From the NCBI GenBank assembly GCA_905221605.1, contig CAJNDS010002709.1, positions 42,652 through 105,151 on the forward strand: DNA of 62,500 nt, read 5' to 3'. Source of the stretch: Symbiodinium natans. Its lineage: Eukaryota > Sar > Dinophyceae > Suessiales > Symbiodiniaceae. Position 1 is the first letter of the stretch. Each line of letters begins with the position of its first letter. The translations under genes were made by a program, and so were the position numbers. The notes beneath the pieces are model-generated. The model was not told where the DNA came from, ran no database searches, and was given only the letters and a program-made list of their open reading frames with translations. Positions 41,381 to 52,921 of this stretch are shown here, piece by piece.

Positions 41381-41570
41381 GGTTTAGGGTTTAGGGTTTA
41401 GGGTTTAGGGTTTAGGGTTTAGGGTTTAGGGTTTAGGGTTTAGGGTTTCGGGTTTCGGGTGTCGGGTTCGGGGCCTAAGCCCACAACCCCAAACCCCGAA
41501 ACCCTAAACCCTGAACCCTAAACCCTAAACCCTAAACCCTAAACCCTAAACCCTAAACCCTGTTGCGTGC
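41381..41570. repeat. TTTAGGG then CCCTAAA arrays head to head
   Basis: TTTAGGG 41381-41460 switches to CCCTAAA 41483-41568 within about 20 bp. Confidence 0.9.
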
Positions 41571-41582
41571 TGAAGCGCGCAG

Positions 41583-41617
41583 ATGGAACTCGTGGGTCGC
41601 GCGGTTCGGCTCCTGAG
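41583..41617 (+). CDS. Possible first exon, 35 nt
   Basis: ATG directly follows aagcgcgcag (possible trans-splice acceptor) and reads MELVGRAVRLL to donor GTATGC. Confidence 0.35.
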
Positions 41618-42168
41618 GTATGCCTGCAACATGCTTCGAAACCAGGGACTAACCCCAAACCCAAGACCCTAAACCCTATACACCCTAAACCCTAAACCCT
41701 AAACCCCAAACCCCTAAAGCCCTAAGGCCCTACAGCCCTAAAGCCCTAAACCCCTAAACCTCAAGAAAGGAAGCCAAGGAACTCTAGTAGGTACACTCTG
41801 TGCCTAGCATTCCAGCGAAGCCCCGCCTGAACCCTGAATGTTTTGGGTTCAGGGGTTCAGGGGTTCAGGGGTTCAGGGGTTTAGGGTTTAGGGTTTAGGG
41901 TTTAGGGTTTAGGGTTTAGGGTTTAGGGTTTAGGGTTTAGGGATTAGAAGTTTAGGGTTTAGTGTTTAAGGGCTTTCAGGTGTTTCAGGTGTTTAGGGAT
42001 CAGGGGCTTAGGATTTAGGGTTTCGGGTCAGCCTGCATTGCATGAGCCCGTCAACCACTTGATGGAGATCACTCTCTTGCAATAATCGGGGCCTTAATAA
42101 TTAGAATAGGGATTGGGGGGGGATATTCTTGCATCTATATAGGGACCATAAGGGAACACTATTCGTAA

Positions 42169-42540
42169 TTGATCCGGCCCCTACACTATGCAGTTTTTTG
42201 TTGTCATGTTAAATGGTCGGCAGCTTACGTTGGGGCCTCCATGCCGCTTTGGGCGCTTGTATTTTCCGTTGTTGTTTCCGTTTTCGGCTTGTGTCTTCTC
42301 CATTCTGCCGTCCGTTGCACAGGTGAAGCTTATGGGGTCCGTCGCCTGGTTCGACTGGTTGTAGCCGGTCTTTGCTCTGTGGGGGCGACTCCTGCGATGT
42401 TGCTCGGAAGTTACTGCGTTGCACGTTTCCCTGCGCACTCCGGAATGATGGCGTGCTGCACAAGGTATGCTTGCCTGTATTGGGTCCCCCTTTGCCCACC
42501 CCAAGGAGAACGGAGCTCCCAAGCTGCAAAAGAACCCTAA
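42169..42540 (+). CDS. Hydrophobic ORF, doubtful
   Basis: 123 codons with two likely membrane segments (PLWALVFSVVVSVFGLCLL and LVVAGLCSVGATPAMLLGSY). The first codons overlap the end of an FB8 element, and the minus strand is open in two frames. Could be an exon with spurious extension. Confidence 0.25.
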   Translation: MIRPLHYAVFCCHVKWSAAYVGASMPLWALVFSVVVSVFGLCLLHSAVRCTGEAYGVRRLVRLVVAGLCSVGATPAMLLGSYCVARFPAHSGMMACCTRYACLYWVPLCPPQGERSSQAAKEP

Positions 42541-42998
42541 ACCCTAAACCCTAAACCTAAACTGAGCCCCCAAGCTGGAAAAGAACCCTAAACCATCCTA
42601 AACCCCCAGCGCTGCACCTTTGGCCCCCAAAGCCTTAAAGCGTCCTAAAGCCATGAGCCCGTTTTCTCTTAAACTCTTCATTCTGAGGGCCGAACCCTAA
42701 ACCCTAAACCCTCAACCCTAAAGCCTGAACGCCTGAACCCTTTGAGACGTGGGCCAGTTGTTCAAAATTCAATAGGTCCCTTGTTGGTCTAAGTCTAAGT
42801 GTCCAAATACAACCTCAACCCGAAGAGCACAACAACAAAATGACAGGCAACCAAACAAAAAACACACGCGCACACACACACACACAAAAGACAAACAGCA
42901 TAGACAAGAAACACCCAAAAGCCCCAAGCACCCCAAAACCTTAAGCAACCCTGCACAACAACCTGAACCAACAAAACACAGAAACCCTGATACAGGAG

Positions 42999-43066
42999 GA
43001 CCTCGACCGCATGCGCGCATGCGGCAACTCTCTCATGATGGCCCCTCTTGGGATTTGCCAGAGCTT
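42999..43066 (-). CDS. Possible exon island
   Basis: LWQIPRGAIMRELPHARMR after acceptor gctaaag. The T-rich minus sequence that follows, with a GTGTGTGCG run, looks like an intron. Confidence 0.32.
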
Positions 43067-43208
43067 TAGCGTTCGGGTACCCCTAAACCCTAAACCCTAA
43101 ACCCTAAACCCTAACCCCTAAACCCTAAACCCTAAACCCTAAACCCTAAACCCGAAACCCTGCCATACTTTGGCAAGACACCATCCAGGGACTAAAGGAG
43201 CCCTTGTG

Positions 43209-43423
43209 AGGGACCGTTTAGGGGTTTAGGGTTTAGGGTTTAGGGTTTGGGGTTTGGGGTTTGGGGTTTGGGGTTTAGGGTTTAGGGTTTAGGGTTTAGG
43301 GTTTAGGGTTTAGGGTTTAGGGTTTAGGGTTTAGGGTTTAGGGTTAGGGTTTAGGGTTTAGGGTTTAGGGTTGAGGGTTTAGGGTTTAGGGTTTAGGGTT
43401 TAGGGTTTAGGGTTTAGGGTGCC
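43209..43423. repeat. TTTAGGG array inside an FB6-like element
   Basis: gggactaaaggagcccttgtgagggacc precedes it and gccttgtatatagtgtgcac-aatagggactatata follows it, both FB6-like. Confidence 0.75.
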
Positions 43424-43448
43424 TTGTATATAGTGTGCACAATAGGGA

Positions 43449-43757
43449 CTATATAACGTAGTTGTACGGGTCCTTCACTGTGTCAGGACTGCACTCCCCA
43501 TCCAAGTGCAAGAGTAGAACGTTCACGACGCGGACTTCCGATAGCTTCTCTACGGCGGTGCTTAGTTTCACACTCACCCGCTGCAGAACAGTTCCCGCAG
43601 CGGCTCCCATGAGGCTGAAGACCTTCTTTTCCACACGGACACTCGTAGAAGGCTCACCTGGAAGGATGATGATGCCCACACTGTTCAGGCTGCCTTCACG
43701 CATTCGCAGCAGGGAACCGGTATCCTGGCCATCGCATGCATCTGAACTGGATGGGTC
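43449..43757 (-). CDS. Terminal exon of an unrecognised protein
   Basis: Acceptor ctctggttgcag, then about 102 codons in phase 0: DPSSSDACDGQDTGSLLRMR, SVGIIILPGEPSTSVRVEKK, VFSLMGAAAGTVLQRVSVKL, then TAG. Strong codon bias and alternating strand pattern suggest a beta-rich domain. GTGAGTGTG after QR at 43584 would be an earlier donor. The T-rich region 43790-44140 on this strand looks like its upstream intron. Confidence 0.6.
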   Translation of the reverse strand, partial: DPSSSDACDGQDTGSLLRMREGSLNSVGIIILPGEPSTSVRVEKKVFSLMGAAAGTVLQRVSVKLSTAVEKLSEVRVVNVLLLHLDGECSPDTVKDPYNYVI

Positions 43758-44348
43758 CTGCAACCAGAGCCAGCACGCAAGTGAACACACAACACTCCAG
43801 TTGCCTTACAAGGACATGTGCGCAAACTCTTCCACAAACCTAAAAGCCAGAAAACAACACCCTAGCAACCCGAAACCCTAAAACAATGCCGTACACAACC
43901 CCCTTAATATGTAGATTGAAAAAAGCCACTTGAAGCCCGAAAATCAAAATCAAAAACGCTAAACGCCTGGAGTCCGAAAGAAGCTATACGCATCCGAAAA
44001 GATGCAGCGAGCAAAAAAAAACAAAAACACAACCCGAAAATAGCGCGCACACACACACACACAAAACCTAGAAGACCAAAATGCAGCAGCGCATGCACAA
44101 AATGCGAAGTTGGCTGAACAAAAAAACACCAGAACTCCACTAGAGGAATCGAACCTTCCCCTTAGCGAACACCCAACCTAAAGCCCCAGAAATTCGAGGC
44201 AAAGACCCTCAAGACTTTCTAAAAGAACAAAAAAACCCAAAACTAGACCCAAGGAGTAACCTGGGGCCTGCTCCGGGTCCTAAACCCTAAGCCCTAAGCC
44301 CTCAGCCCTAAACCCTAAACCCTAAACCCTAAACCCTAAACCCTAAAC

Positions 44349-44422
44349 TTGCGACTGCATCCCGGCACCTCGTGAGGAACTAGGTGTGTCTGACTCCCAG
44401 GATCGGCGGCTAGAGAGGATGC
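44349..44422 (-). CDS. Exon island whose donor is the repeat
   Basis: Acceptor cccag, 24 codons (ASSLAADPGSQTHLVPHEVP, GCSR) plus two bases, then GTTTAGGGTTTAGGG, where the telomere-type array itself supplies the GT donor. Confidence 0.5.
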
Positions 44423-45010
44423 CTGGGTTTAGGGTATAGGGTTTAGGGTTTAGGGTTTAGGATTTAGGGCTTAGGGTTTACGGTTTAAGGTTTAGGGCTT
44501 AGGGTTTAGGGCTTAGGGTTTAGGGTTTAGGGTTTAGTGTTTAGGGCTTGGTTTTAAGGTGCTTTGAGGCTTTTGTTCTCAGTTGCCTGGGGTTTTGGGG
44601 TACTGCAAATTGCCGGGGCCAAGTACACGGGACCTCAAGGGGGAGGGGGGGGGGGGTGGGAGCGTGCTGTCCCTATTTCATCCAGGCACTTCAGGGGCTT
44701 TCCTCTTGTCGTTCCCACTCTGGGGTCTCGTCCGGCTAGGGTGTAAAGGTTTAGTGTTCATCGGGTTTAGGGTTTCTCGGGTTTAGGGTTTATAGGAATC
44801 AGGGATATTGGGTTTTCGGGTGTGGGGGTTTAGGGTTTATACACCAAGTCCCTAACCCTGAAATTAAAACCTAGGGTTTACAGGGCTTGTAGGGTTTATA
44901 AGGTCTATAAGGTGTTCAGGGCCTTGGGCTCAGGGTTTAGGCTCTCGCCCCCGCGCTCATTCTCGAGGAGGTCAGCACCTCTCTCGCCGCCCCTCACGCG
45001 TTACCACCAT

Positions 45011-45140
45011 GCTTATGTCTCCTAAACCCTAAACCCTAAAACTTTCCCCCATATACCAACACTCCTAAGGGGTGGGGGGGGGGGTTACTATAATCCCTAT
45101 TCAGGCCTGTTGGTATGGGGGGAACATCCCAGCTTATGTC
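45011..45140. mobile_element. FB2 element with target duplication and CCCTAAA at one end
   Basis: Direct repeats gcttatgtc at 45011-45019 and 45132-45140. The right end gggaacatccca is intact, but the left end TTGGGATGTT is replaced by cctaaaccctaaaccctaaaacttt before the family sequence resumes (cccccatataccaac). Confidence 0.75.
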
Positions 45141-45315
45141 GCCCAAGCTGACAACCGGGAGCAGACTTTCGGGTTTAGGGTTTAGGGTTTAGTGTTTAGG
45201 GTTTAGGGTTTAGGGTCTAGGGTTTTCAGGGTTCCAACGAAAGCACAACACAGCTGCCTTCAAGGAATGCGCACGTACTTTTGTAGGTCTCACCTTTCTT
45301 GACCCACGGCTCCTT

Positions 45316-45424
45316 CATACTTACTGTTGGTTGGGAATGAAGGAAGAAGGTACCATCTATACCCTTAAGGCATAATATTTGGGGATATAGGGTACCTTGT
45401 TCCCTCCTAACCGACAGCAAGCAC
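45316..45424. mobile_element. FB7 foldback element
   Basis: cttactgttggttgggaatgaaggaa at the left and ttgttccctcctaaccgacagcaag at the right, each next to ggtacc; core cttaaggcataatatttgggg. Confidence 0.6.
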
Positions 45425-45889
45425 AGTATGCCGCCGCTCCTTGATATCGATGGAGTCTCAATAAATTTTGACCATGCGATAGACTATAGCAACAGGGACC
45501 GGAACTTTGTGAAACGACTGACCCTATAGAACCCTGCAACCCTACAATACCCCACTAAACCTTAAACCCGAAACCCTGAACCCCTAAACCCTACACCGGA
45601 AAGCCCCGAAACCCCCTCGACCGTAGAACCCTGTAACCCAACAAAACCCCATTAAACCCAAAACCCCAAACGCGAAACCCTGAACCCCTAAACCCGAAAC
45701 CCTAAACCCTAAACCCTGAACTCTAAACCCGAAAACCCAAACCACCTAAACCCTCTGGACCCCAGCCTTCCTAAACCCTAAACCAAGAAAAAAACCTGGA
45801 CCCTAGCCTTCCTAACCCTAAACCCTAAACCCTAAACCCTACACCCTAAACCCTAAACCCTACACCCTAAAGGTGGCAAGCTGCCCGTG

Positions 45890-45962
45890 ACATGCATGCT
45901 GCATTTTTCTGCATCAAGGAGGGCGTCGAGCTCTGCCGACGCTGTTCGTGGGGCCTCGCGGG
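45890..45962 (-). CDS. Exon island
   Basis: TASAELDALLDAEKCSMHVT then GSLPP. Plus-strand frames are also open. Confidence 0.35.
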
Positions 45963-45975
45963 ATGCTCAGGAACG

Positions 45976-46172
45976 TTTGGGGTTTAGGGTTTAGCGTGTA
46001 GTGTTTGGGGTTTAGGGTGTTGCGTGTGGTGTTTAGGGTTTAGGGTTTAGGGTTTAGGGTTTAGGGTTTAGGGTTTAGGGTTTAGGGTTTAGGGTTTAGG
46101 GTTTAGGGTTTAGGGTTTAGGGTTTAGGGTTTAGGGTTTAGGGTTTAGGGTTTAGGGTTTAGGGTTTAGGGT
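45976..46172. repeat. TTTAGGG array
   Basis: About 20 perfect units after some GTGTAG/GTGTTT variants. Confidence 0.95.
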
Positions 46173-46199
46173 GCTTTGGGTTCGTGAACGAAGGTTCTT

Positions 46200-46270
46200 G
46201 AAGGACGCTGCCTGCACGCCGCCGGCCGACGGCAAGCAAGTGACCGTCTCAGCCTCACCGGGATGTCGTC
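46200..46270 (+). CDS. Possible exon island
   Basis: After ggttcttgaag: DAACTPPADGKQVTVSASPG. Confidence 0.3.
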
Positions 46271-46486
46271 TTTAGGGTTTAGGGTTTAGGGTTTAGTGTT
46301 TAGGGTTTAGGGTTTAGGGTTCAGGGTTTAGGGTTAAAACCCGGAGCCCCAAAAACCGAAACGCGCGAAAAACCCTCTACACCCTTTAAACCCTAAACAA
46401 CCTCTAAACCCTCTAAACCCTACAAAGCCTCGAAGCCCTATAAACCCTATGCCTATAGACCCCCCACTTCCAGACGAGCGAGCTTA

Positions 46487-46588
46487 TGCTTGGAGGTTCA
46501 TGGTACTTCTTAACCACTTACAGCTGTACTTCTAACTGGTCTTATAGCCCTATTAGGGCACTGAAGGGGCTTGTAAGTGGGTCATGAC
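46487..46588. mobile_element. FB1 copy truncated by CCCTAAA
   Basis: gcttggaggttcatggtacttctt and ctattagggcactgaaggggcttgtaagtggg, then it stops at ccctaaaccctaaac. Confidence 0.65.
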
Positions 46589-46872
46589 CCCTAAACCCTA
46601 AACGTTCAAGCCCCACACCACTCACACCCCAAGCAGCCCGCACCACAAAGAAACACAGCAACCCCAAGCTGGCGCCGGCAACACCTTAAGATGCCCCAAA
46701 ACAACCTAAATGCTAAAAAGCTGCGTACCCTGAACCCTGAACCCTGACCCTGAACCCTAAACCCTATGCCCTAAACCCGAAACCCTAAACCCTAAACCCT
46801 AGCGCTAAACCCCAAACCCTGAACCCCAAACCCTGAAACCCCGAACCCTGGACCCTGGGCCGTGCGGCAGGG

Positions 46873-46975
46873 ATCTCGGCCGCAGTTGCTGGCGGACCCG
46901 CAGCCGCGACAGCGGCTGCACAGCCCATGGTGCTGAAGCTCTGGGGGTTCGGATGGGCGTGGGGGCATAGCGGTT
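46873..46975 (+). CDS. Possible exon island, Ala-rich
   Basis: After gtgcggcag: ISAAVAGGPAAATAAAQPMV then LKLWGFGWAWG. Confidence 0.3.
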
Positions 46976-47267
46976 TAGGGTTTAGGATTTAGGGTATAGC
47001 ATTAAAGGTTTAAGATTTGGGGTATACGGCTTGTAGGGCTTCGGTTTGGGCTAGGCTTTAGGGCTTAAAGCGTTGGGCTAGGGGTAGTTGGCGCTTTCTA
47101 GAGGTTAAACCCCCTACACCCTTAGACCCTAAAGCCCCAGAAACCCTAAAGCCCTCTGACCAGAAAACGCCCCCGGCGAGTTGCAACTGAAGGCTCGAAG
47201 CAGCCCCGCACTTCGATGTGAAACTTTCCCCCCGGAGAGCCAAAAAAAAGAACGCGTCGGAGCGTCC

Positions 47268-47385
47268 AGGGTTTAGGGTTTAGGGTTTAGGGTTTAGGGT
47301 TTAGGGTTTAGGGTTTAGGGTTTAGGGTGTAGGGTTTAGGGTTTAGGGTTTAGGGTTTAGGGTTTAGGGTTTAGGGTTTAGGGCT
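47268..47385. repeat. TTTAGGG array
   Basis: About 16 units. Confidence 0.94.
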
Positions 47386-48442
47386 TGAGTTGAGGGTTTA
47401 CAAAGGGTTCACGGTTTTAGGGCTTCAGGGATTTTAGGGTTTCAGGGGTTTCGGGGTTTATTAGGGTTTCGGGATTTACGGCTTTAGGGTTTCTGTTCGC
47501 TTTGGGGCTTGGTGGCTTTGAGGGTTGCTTCGGGGATTTTCCAGGGGCTTTAAGGCTTTTTGCCCAGAATGCCAACCATCCATCCCCAAACCCTAAACCC
47601 TAAGACCTGCACCCTATAACCCTAACCCTCAATACCCTAGCGCCCTAAGCCCTACCCTAAATCCCAGTGATACTTCACTTGAAGCAATGGCTCCCTTAGG
47701 TTCCTTAGATACCTGCCGGGAGAGAATCGCAAACATGTTTTTCCTTACAAGGGTACTATGGGAACTATTATCTTCTAGTCGTCTTTTTTTTTGTTGGGGG
47801 GGGGGTTGTTCTAGTCACGAACTAAGCCTAGTTCAACCCTAACCCCAAAATAAAGCCGGCCAAAACTAACCGCAGGAACACACCCCTGCTGTCGTCAGCA
47901 CAGCAAAAAACTCCGAAACCCTGAAACCCTAACCCGAAACCCTGTAGGGTTCTAGACCCGGGAGTAACCTAGGAAGAAAAAGAGTGCCCTTGTTGGTTTA
48001 AAGGGGCTTATAAGGGAACCCTAAAAAAGGAAAAAAAAAAAAAAAAGGTCTACTCCCGTTCCTAGGGTTTCAGGGTTCTTAGGATGGACTCCTGGAGGTC
48101 CAGGCTCTCAACCGTTTTTGGGCTCTAGGGTTTGCAAAGTTCGTTTATCGGGTTCTTAGGGGGGAGGGCTCATGGGGGGTAGCTACATAGGGAACCTTAG
48201 GGAAGCTTGGGAGCCTTCGGGAATAGTGAGGAGTATTAGGGAACCTTAGGTTGGACTGTTTGTAGGGGGAACATCCCAAATTCTGAACCCTCACAACGCC
48301 CTACGACTTCTTTCAAGCCCTTCATACCCCAATCACTCGTGGGTGGGGGAGGTGAAGGTACCTCGTTCCCCTAGCCCGCTGCAACCCCCAAACCTTCAAC
48401 CCTATGCACTCCCCTCCAGAAAGGCTCAAACTCCTACTCGAG

Positions 48443-48540
48443 CAGAGCGAGACAGAGAGAGACAGAGAGAGACGGAGAGAGACGGAGAGAGACGGAGAGA
48501 GACGGAGAGAGACGGAGAGAGACGGAGAGAGACGGATGTA
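48443..48540. repeat. gagacggaga minisatellite
   Basis: About ten 10-12-nt units of gagagacgga. The Arg-Glu-rich frame over it is an artefact. Confidence 0.95.
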
Positions 48541-48804
48541 GACAGGCCCTCCTTACTTCTCCAATAACCAAGGGGGAAGAGGATTAACCTTCATTATTCC
48601 TACTAAATAAGGAAACCCAAAAAGTTTAAAGTTCAACTATTGGCTAAGTTAGCCTCCCATGGGCCCCCCTCGCACCTTGCTTCTCCACATGCTGCCAGAA
48701 GCAGCCTCTGCGACCACCAAAACCACAAAGATCCGAAGAAGAGAAACTAGCCCTGAACCCCAAAAAGAATCCCCGAGCCATAACGCCCTGTGTATCCACA
48801 GGAT

Positions 48805-48950
48805 TACTTGGAGGTTCAGGGTACTTAGTAACCCAATTACATCTGTACCTCTAACCCAAATATAACCCTATTAGGATACTTGAAGGGCCTTTATGTGGGA
48901 TATAACTATGTACACTTATAATGGGTTCCTAAATACCCTGAACCTCCAAC
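48805..48950. mobile_element. FB1 foldback element, full copy
   Basis: ttacttggaggttcagggtactta to ataccctgaacctccaac, core ccctattaggatacttgaaggg. Confidence 0.75.
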
Positions 48951-49625
48951 CAGGGTTCGGGGTTCAACCCTACTACGCTACAAATGCGCACGTGGGCCTC
49001 ATACGAATATGTATTCGGGTTTAGGGTTCAGGATTTAGGGCTTAGGGTTTAAGATTATGTGCTGTGTATGTGTATGTACGTGTAAAAGGCAAAAGGTAGT
49101 CCCTATGTGACGGGTTTAGGGATTAAGCAGTGTCCAATATCTAGTAGAGTCCATGTAGGCCCAAGTAGAGATTCAGGACCTAAGCTGTGAACCCCACGGT
49201 GTTAAGGGTGCTAGCCGTGACAAACTAAAACTTCGGACTTTGGACTTCCTGTCTTAGGGGCAGGGCTTTAGGGCTTCGGGCTTCGGGTTTAGAGTTTAGG
49301 GTTTAGGGTTTAGGGTTTAGGGTTTCGGGTTTAGGGTTTAGGGTTTAGGGTTTAGGGTTTAGGGTGAGTTTAGGGTGAAAGGCGAGGCGTCCACAATGCG
49401 AAAGTTTGGGCATGGCTCGGGCTTTATAGGGTCGAGGGCTCTAGGTTTTAGGGTTTAGGGTTTAGGGCTCAGGGGGCTTGGGGTTGTGAGGGCTTGTAGG
49501 CTTAAAAAAAAAAAGGTTTAGGGCTCGAAGTTTGGTAGGTTCGGGCTTGCGTCGTGGGTAACTACTGTAGCGGGTTTAGGTGGGTTTGGGCAGCTTCGGT
49601 CAGGGGGATCAGACTCCAGGACTTA

Positions 49626-49840
49626 GGGAGAGCGGGATGTGGCCTAGGGTTTAGGGTTTAGGGTTTAGGGTTTAGGGTTTAGGGTTTAGGGTTTAGGGTT
49701 TAGGGTTTAGGGTTTAGGGTTTAGGGTTTAGGGTTTAGGGTTTAGGGTTTAGGGTTTAGGGTTTAGGGTTTAGGGTTTAGGGTTTAGGGTTTAGGGTTTA
49801 GGGTTTAGGGTTTAGGGTTTAGGGTTTAGGGTTTAGGGTA
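49626..49840. repeat. TTTAGGG array
   Basis: About 30 perfect units in a row. Confidence 0.96.
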
Positions 49841-49858
49841 CCCCAAACCCCAAATGTG

Positions 49859-49977
49859 TCATTTCAAGGTTTTCGCTTCTCGGCGGAGGCGGCAGCCTGC
49901 CAAGACCAACAGCAGAGTCAGCACCACGCAGATCGCGTTGCCGTACTGCTCCACCTGCACTTCAACTTGCGAAGCTG
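49859..49977 (-). CDS. Terminal exon with membrane anchor
   Basis: QVEVQVEQYGNAICVVLTLL then LVLAGCRLRREAKTLK and TGA at 49859. A single membrane segment followed by a short basic tail, as at the C-terminus of a type I or tail-anchored protein. Protein unknown. Confidence 0.55.
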
Positions 49978-50033
49978 CCTTAAACCCTAAACCCCAAACC
50001 CCAAACCCTAAACCCTAAACCCTAAACCCGAAA

Positions 50034-50093
50034 CCCTTGCTTTGACCTCCTTCAGGAATCGGAATCTTATGGGCCCTTCCGGCTAGCACGGCT
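50034..50093 (-). CDS. Short exon island
   Basis: A strong acceptor (gacggtctcttcctag), then AVLAGRAHKIPIPEGGQSK in phase 2. May precede the membrane-anchor exon at 49977. Confidence 0.45.
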
Positions 50094-50237
50094 CTAGGAA
50101 GAGACCGTCGCAGAGACCCAGAGAAGGAAACCCGACCCCCTCCACCCCCTTAGCCTTAGGTCAGGCTGGTAAACTTGATCTCTTGAGGGGCTTTACCCTA
50201 GACCCTGACCCTAAACTTTTAAACCCAAAACCCTAAA

Positions 50238-50390
50238 CCCCCTAGACCCCCTAGACCCCCTAAACCCCCTAAACCCCCTAAACCCCCTAAACCCCCTAAA
50301 CCCCCTAAACCCCCTAAACCCCCTAAACCCCCTAAACCCTAAACCCCCTAAACCCCCTAAACCCCCTAAACCCTAAACCCTAAACCCTAG
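50238..50390. repeat. CCCCCTAAA nine-base variant array
   Basis: About 13 uniform nine-base units, then CCCTAAA. Confidence 0.93.
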
Positions 50391-50451
50391 TAGGGTTTTA
50401 AATTTCGGGTTCAGGGCTTGGGCTCAGCGGTGTCAACGCGTTCACGTTTAC

Positions 50452-50495
50452 CTTGGCTTGTGAACCGTGTGGGGCACTCGGGTCCAAGCCAAGGA
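50452..50495 (-). CDS. Short exon island
   Basis: PWLGPECPTRFTSQ ending at donor GTAAAC. Confidence 0.38.
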
Positions 50496-51409
50496 GGGTT
50501 TAGGGTTTAGGGTTTAGGGTGTAGGGTTTAGGGTCTAGGGTCTAGGGTTTAGGGTTTAGGGTCTAGGGTCTAGGGTCTAGGGTTTAGGGTTTAGGGTTTA
50601 GGGTTTAGGCAGGTAAGGTACACATGTGCTTCTGATGTACTTCTTGCTAACTTGCTCTATACTTGAACTTGGAACCCGAGCAAGAAAATCTGATGCTTAG
50701 TTGCTTCTTAGGACTTAAAGTATGCAAAAAAGCTTTTTAAAAAAAAATGAAAAAAAAACACCAATAAAACAAAGTATTCCCAAGTATCCCTGAGTGGTGC
50801 CTTCAACCTCTTCTACGCTGACCCTGAACCGCGCTCGTTCGACGACGGACCCGTATCCAAACCTTCACCCCCCCACCCCCCGGCCCCCCCCCCCAAGCCG
50901 CTTAGCCCCCCAAAACGCCCCAAAATCTCAACCCCGAGGATAAAGCCAAACTCTAAACCCGGAACACCGAAACCCCTTAAAGCGCTAGAGCCCCCAAGTC
51001 CTAAAACCTCGAACATTGAAACCCCAGAAGCCCCGAAAGCCCCAAACCCTAAACCCTAAACCCCAAACCCTAAACCCTAAACCCCAAACCCTAAACCCGA
51101 GCCTCTAAACCCGAAACCCAAAACGCTAGGCCCCAAAACCCAGAATCCCAGATGGGGGATGCCTGCATCTTCGCTTCGGAAAGGCGGCTCAGCTATGGCG
51201 TCCGCTGCGGGAACCCTTCCTAGACCTTGGCAACCCTCAAGATGATGTTCCGACAAACCCTAAACCCTAAACCCTAAACCCTAAACCCTAAACCCTAGGT
51301 ACGAATAAGAATGGCCGCTTTGTTTGGCAACACAAGACATAGAAGGAGCTTCCAAAGAGTAGAGGCCAAGGGTCTGGTTTAGGGTTCACCAACCAGTCGT
51401 GTTGGAAGT

Positions 51410-51570
51410 TCATGCTGGCGCTTGAAGTGCTTGGATCAAACTTTGGGGGGGAAGCCCGGCGGATCTACACATTACATCGGCCCCCATCTTGAATATATGT
51501 TTCGGATCTGTGGTGGCTAATTTGGCGAGGGCTGGCAGTACCAGGGCTTGCTGGTTGAGCACATCATGAA
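51410..51570 (-). CDS. Terminal exon, unrecognised
   Basis: About 53 codons: HDVLNQQALVLPALAKLATT, DPKHIFKMGADVMCRSAGLP, PQSLIQALQAPA and TGA. Very protein-like although it has no start codon. Next island upstream, 51600-51690, reads QPGSKHIVGSGVHAAMSKGP. Confidence 0.5.
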
Positions 51571-51599
51571 ACCCTAAACCCTAAACCCTAAACCCGGTG

Positions 51600-51690
51600 A
51601 GGTTAGCGACTCTGCTCGTCAGGGCCTTTGCTCATTGCAGCGTGCACACCACTCCCAACGATGTGCTTCGACCCCGGCTGGAGCCCAATT
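51600..51690 (-). CDS. Exon island
   Basis: LQPGSKHIVGSGVHAAMSKG then PDEQSR. A second minus frame (VEAHRWEWCARCNEQR) is also open. Confidence 0.35.
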
Positions 51691-51703
51691 GCGGCCGTTT
51701 GGA

Positions 51704-51781
51704 TTTAGGGTTTAGGGTTTAGGGTTTAGGGTTTAGGGTTTAGGGTTTAGGGTTTAGGGTTTAGGGTTTAGGGTTTAGGGT
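51704..51781. repeat. TTTAGGG array
   Basis: About 11 perfect units. Confidence 0.94.
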
Positions 51782-52197
51782 ACAATAAGGTGTGTTACAT
51801 AAGGGGTCTGAGGGTTACGGGCTTGAGTTTACATTTCGTCACGACAAAAACCTCATCTGCAGCGGGTTTACTATTGGAAGGGGGTGGGACGGAGCTGTAG
51901 TTGCAGGGCTTAGGGTGGGGGGGGGGGTTCCTCACTTTAGGGTTCAAGGTCTAGGGCTTAGGGTTTAGACAGAAAAAACAACACCGAACCCTCAACGCCC
52001 TGCTAGGGTTTAGGCCTTCGGGTTTAGGGTTTAGGGGTTTTTGGTTTAAGGTTAATTGCACTAAGCCAGATCCGAAAAAATGCTTCGTCGTACTTTCGTA
52101 GTCTTCGAGTCTGGGTTTTAAGGCTTTACAGGGCTTATATGGTTTTTTCGGGCTTACGGGGCTTATATGGCTTATAGGGTTTATAGGGTATATTAGA

Positions 52198-52304
52198 TTG
52201 GGATGTTCCCCCTTATACTAACAGTCCTTAATAGGGACTATAGTACCCCCCCCCCCCCATTATAGTTCCCATTGAGGACTGTTCGCATGAGGGGGAACAT
52301 CACA
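52198..52304. mobile_element. FB2 foldback element, intact core
   Basis: TTGGGATGTTCCCCC and cttatactaacagtccttaatagggac mirrored by tgaggactgttcgcatgaggggg and aacatcaca, with a C-run in the loop. Confidence 0.75.
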
Positions 52305-52921
52305 GGTTTAGAGTTCAAGGTTTAGGGTTTAAGGCTCAAGGGCAAACAAAGAGTGTTTTTTTCTGGACTTAGAGCTTGAGGTTTAGAGTTTTGAAGGCTT
52401 GAGAGCAAACAAACCTAGGTACTGCGTTGCTTAAGGTGGGTACAGGATGTCGTCATAGAGTTGAGATGTTCTGGGCTCTACTTCTGTAATGTACCTAGTT
52501 AACATACCCCCGAACCCCCCTGGTCCTAACCCCCCTAAACACCCTTCACCCCCCCCTAAACACCCGCTCCATATTCTCTTAGGGTTTAGGGTTTGGTGGG
52601 GGCCCGTGGGGGAGGGGAGCTGCTAAATCAGGGGTCGCTTTGGGGGAACCTTTCCATGACAGAAAAGCAAGCCACAGAAGACATCTCCAAGGCCAAAATG
52701 GGGGGATGTGAGTTTTTGGGCCAATTCGGGGGGGCTCTATGGTACAGTAGCAGACTTCAGAGAGAGTTTAGTGCTTAAGGAAGTGGCCCTAATTTAGATC
52801 AACGCTTATCCCGCGCAACTCCAAAGCCACAACCTTACAAGCCCCTCAAGACCACACACCGTCTAGGTTCCCTAATTGATCCCCCCCTCCCTGCTGTAAC
52901 ATTGCATTTAGCGAGTCTAAC

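Noticed and set aside
42769-43020. Cys-Leu-Val-rich 83-codon minus frame
   Set aside because: T-rich, low-complexity minus-strand sequence with a GTGTGTGCG run; it looks like an intron beside the exon at 42999-43066.
44140-44215. tRNA gene on the minus strand
   Set aside because: A perfect B-box-like ggttcgattcc and a following T-run are present, but T-stem pairing is poor, no acceptor stem or anticodon arm forms, and no good A box is found.
52685-52705. Second spliced-leader relict (ggccaaaatgg)
   Set aside because: Only about 10 nt match, lacking the cttga part; it also falls inside an unrelated open frame.
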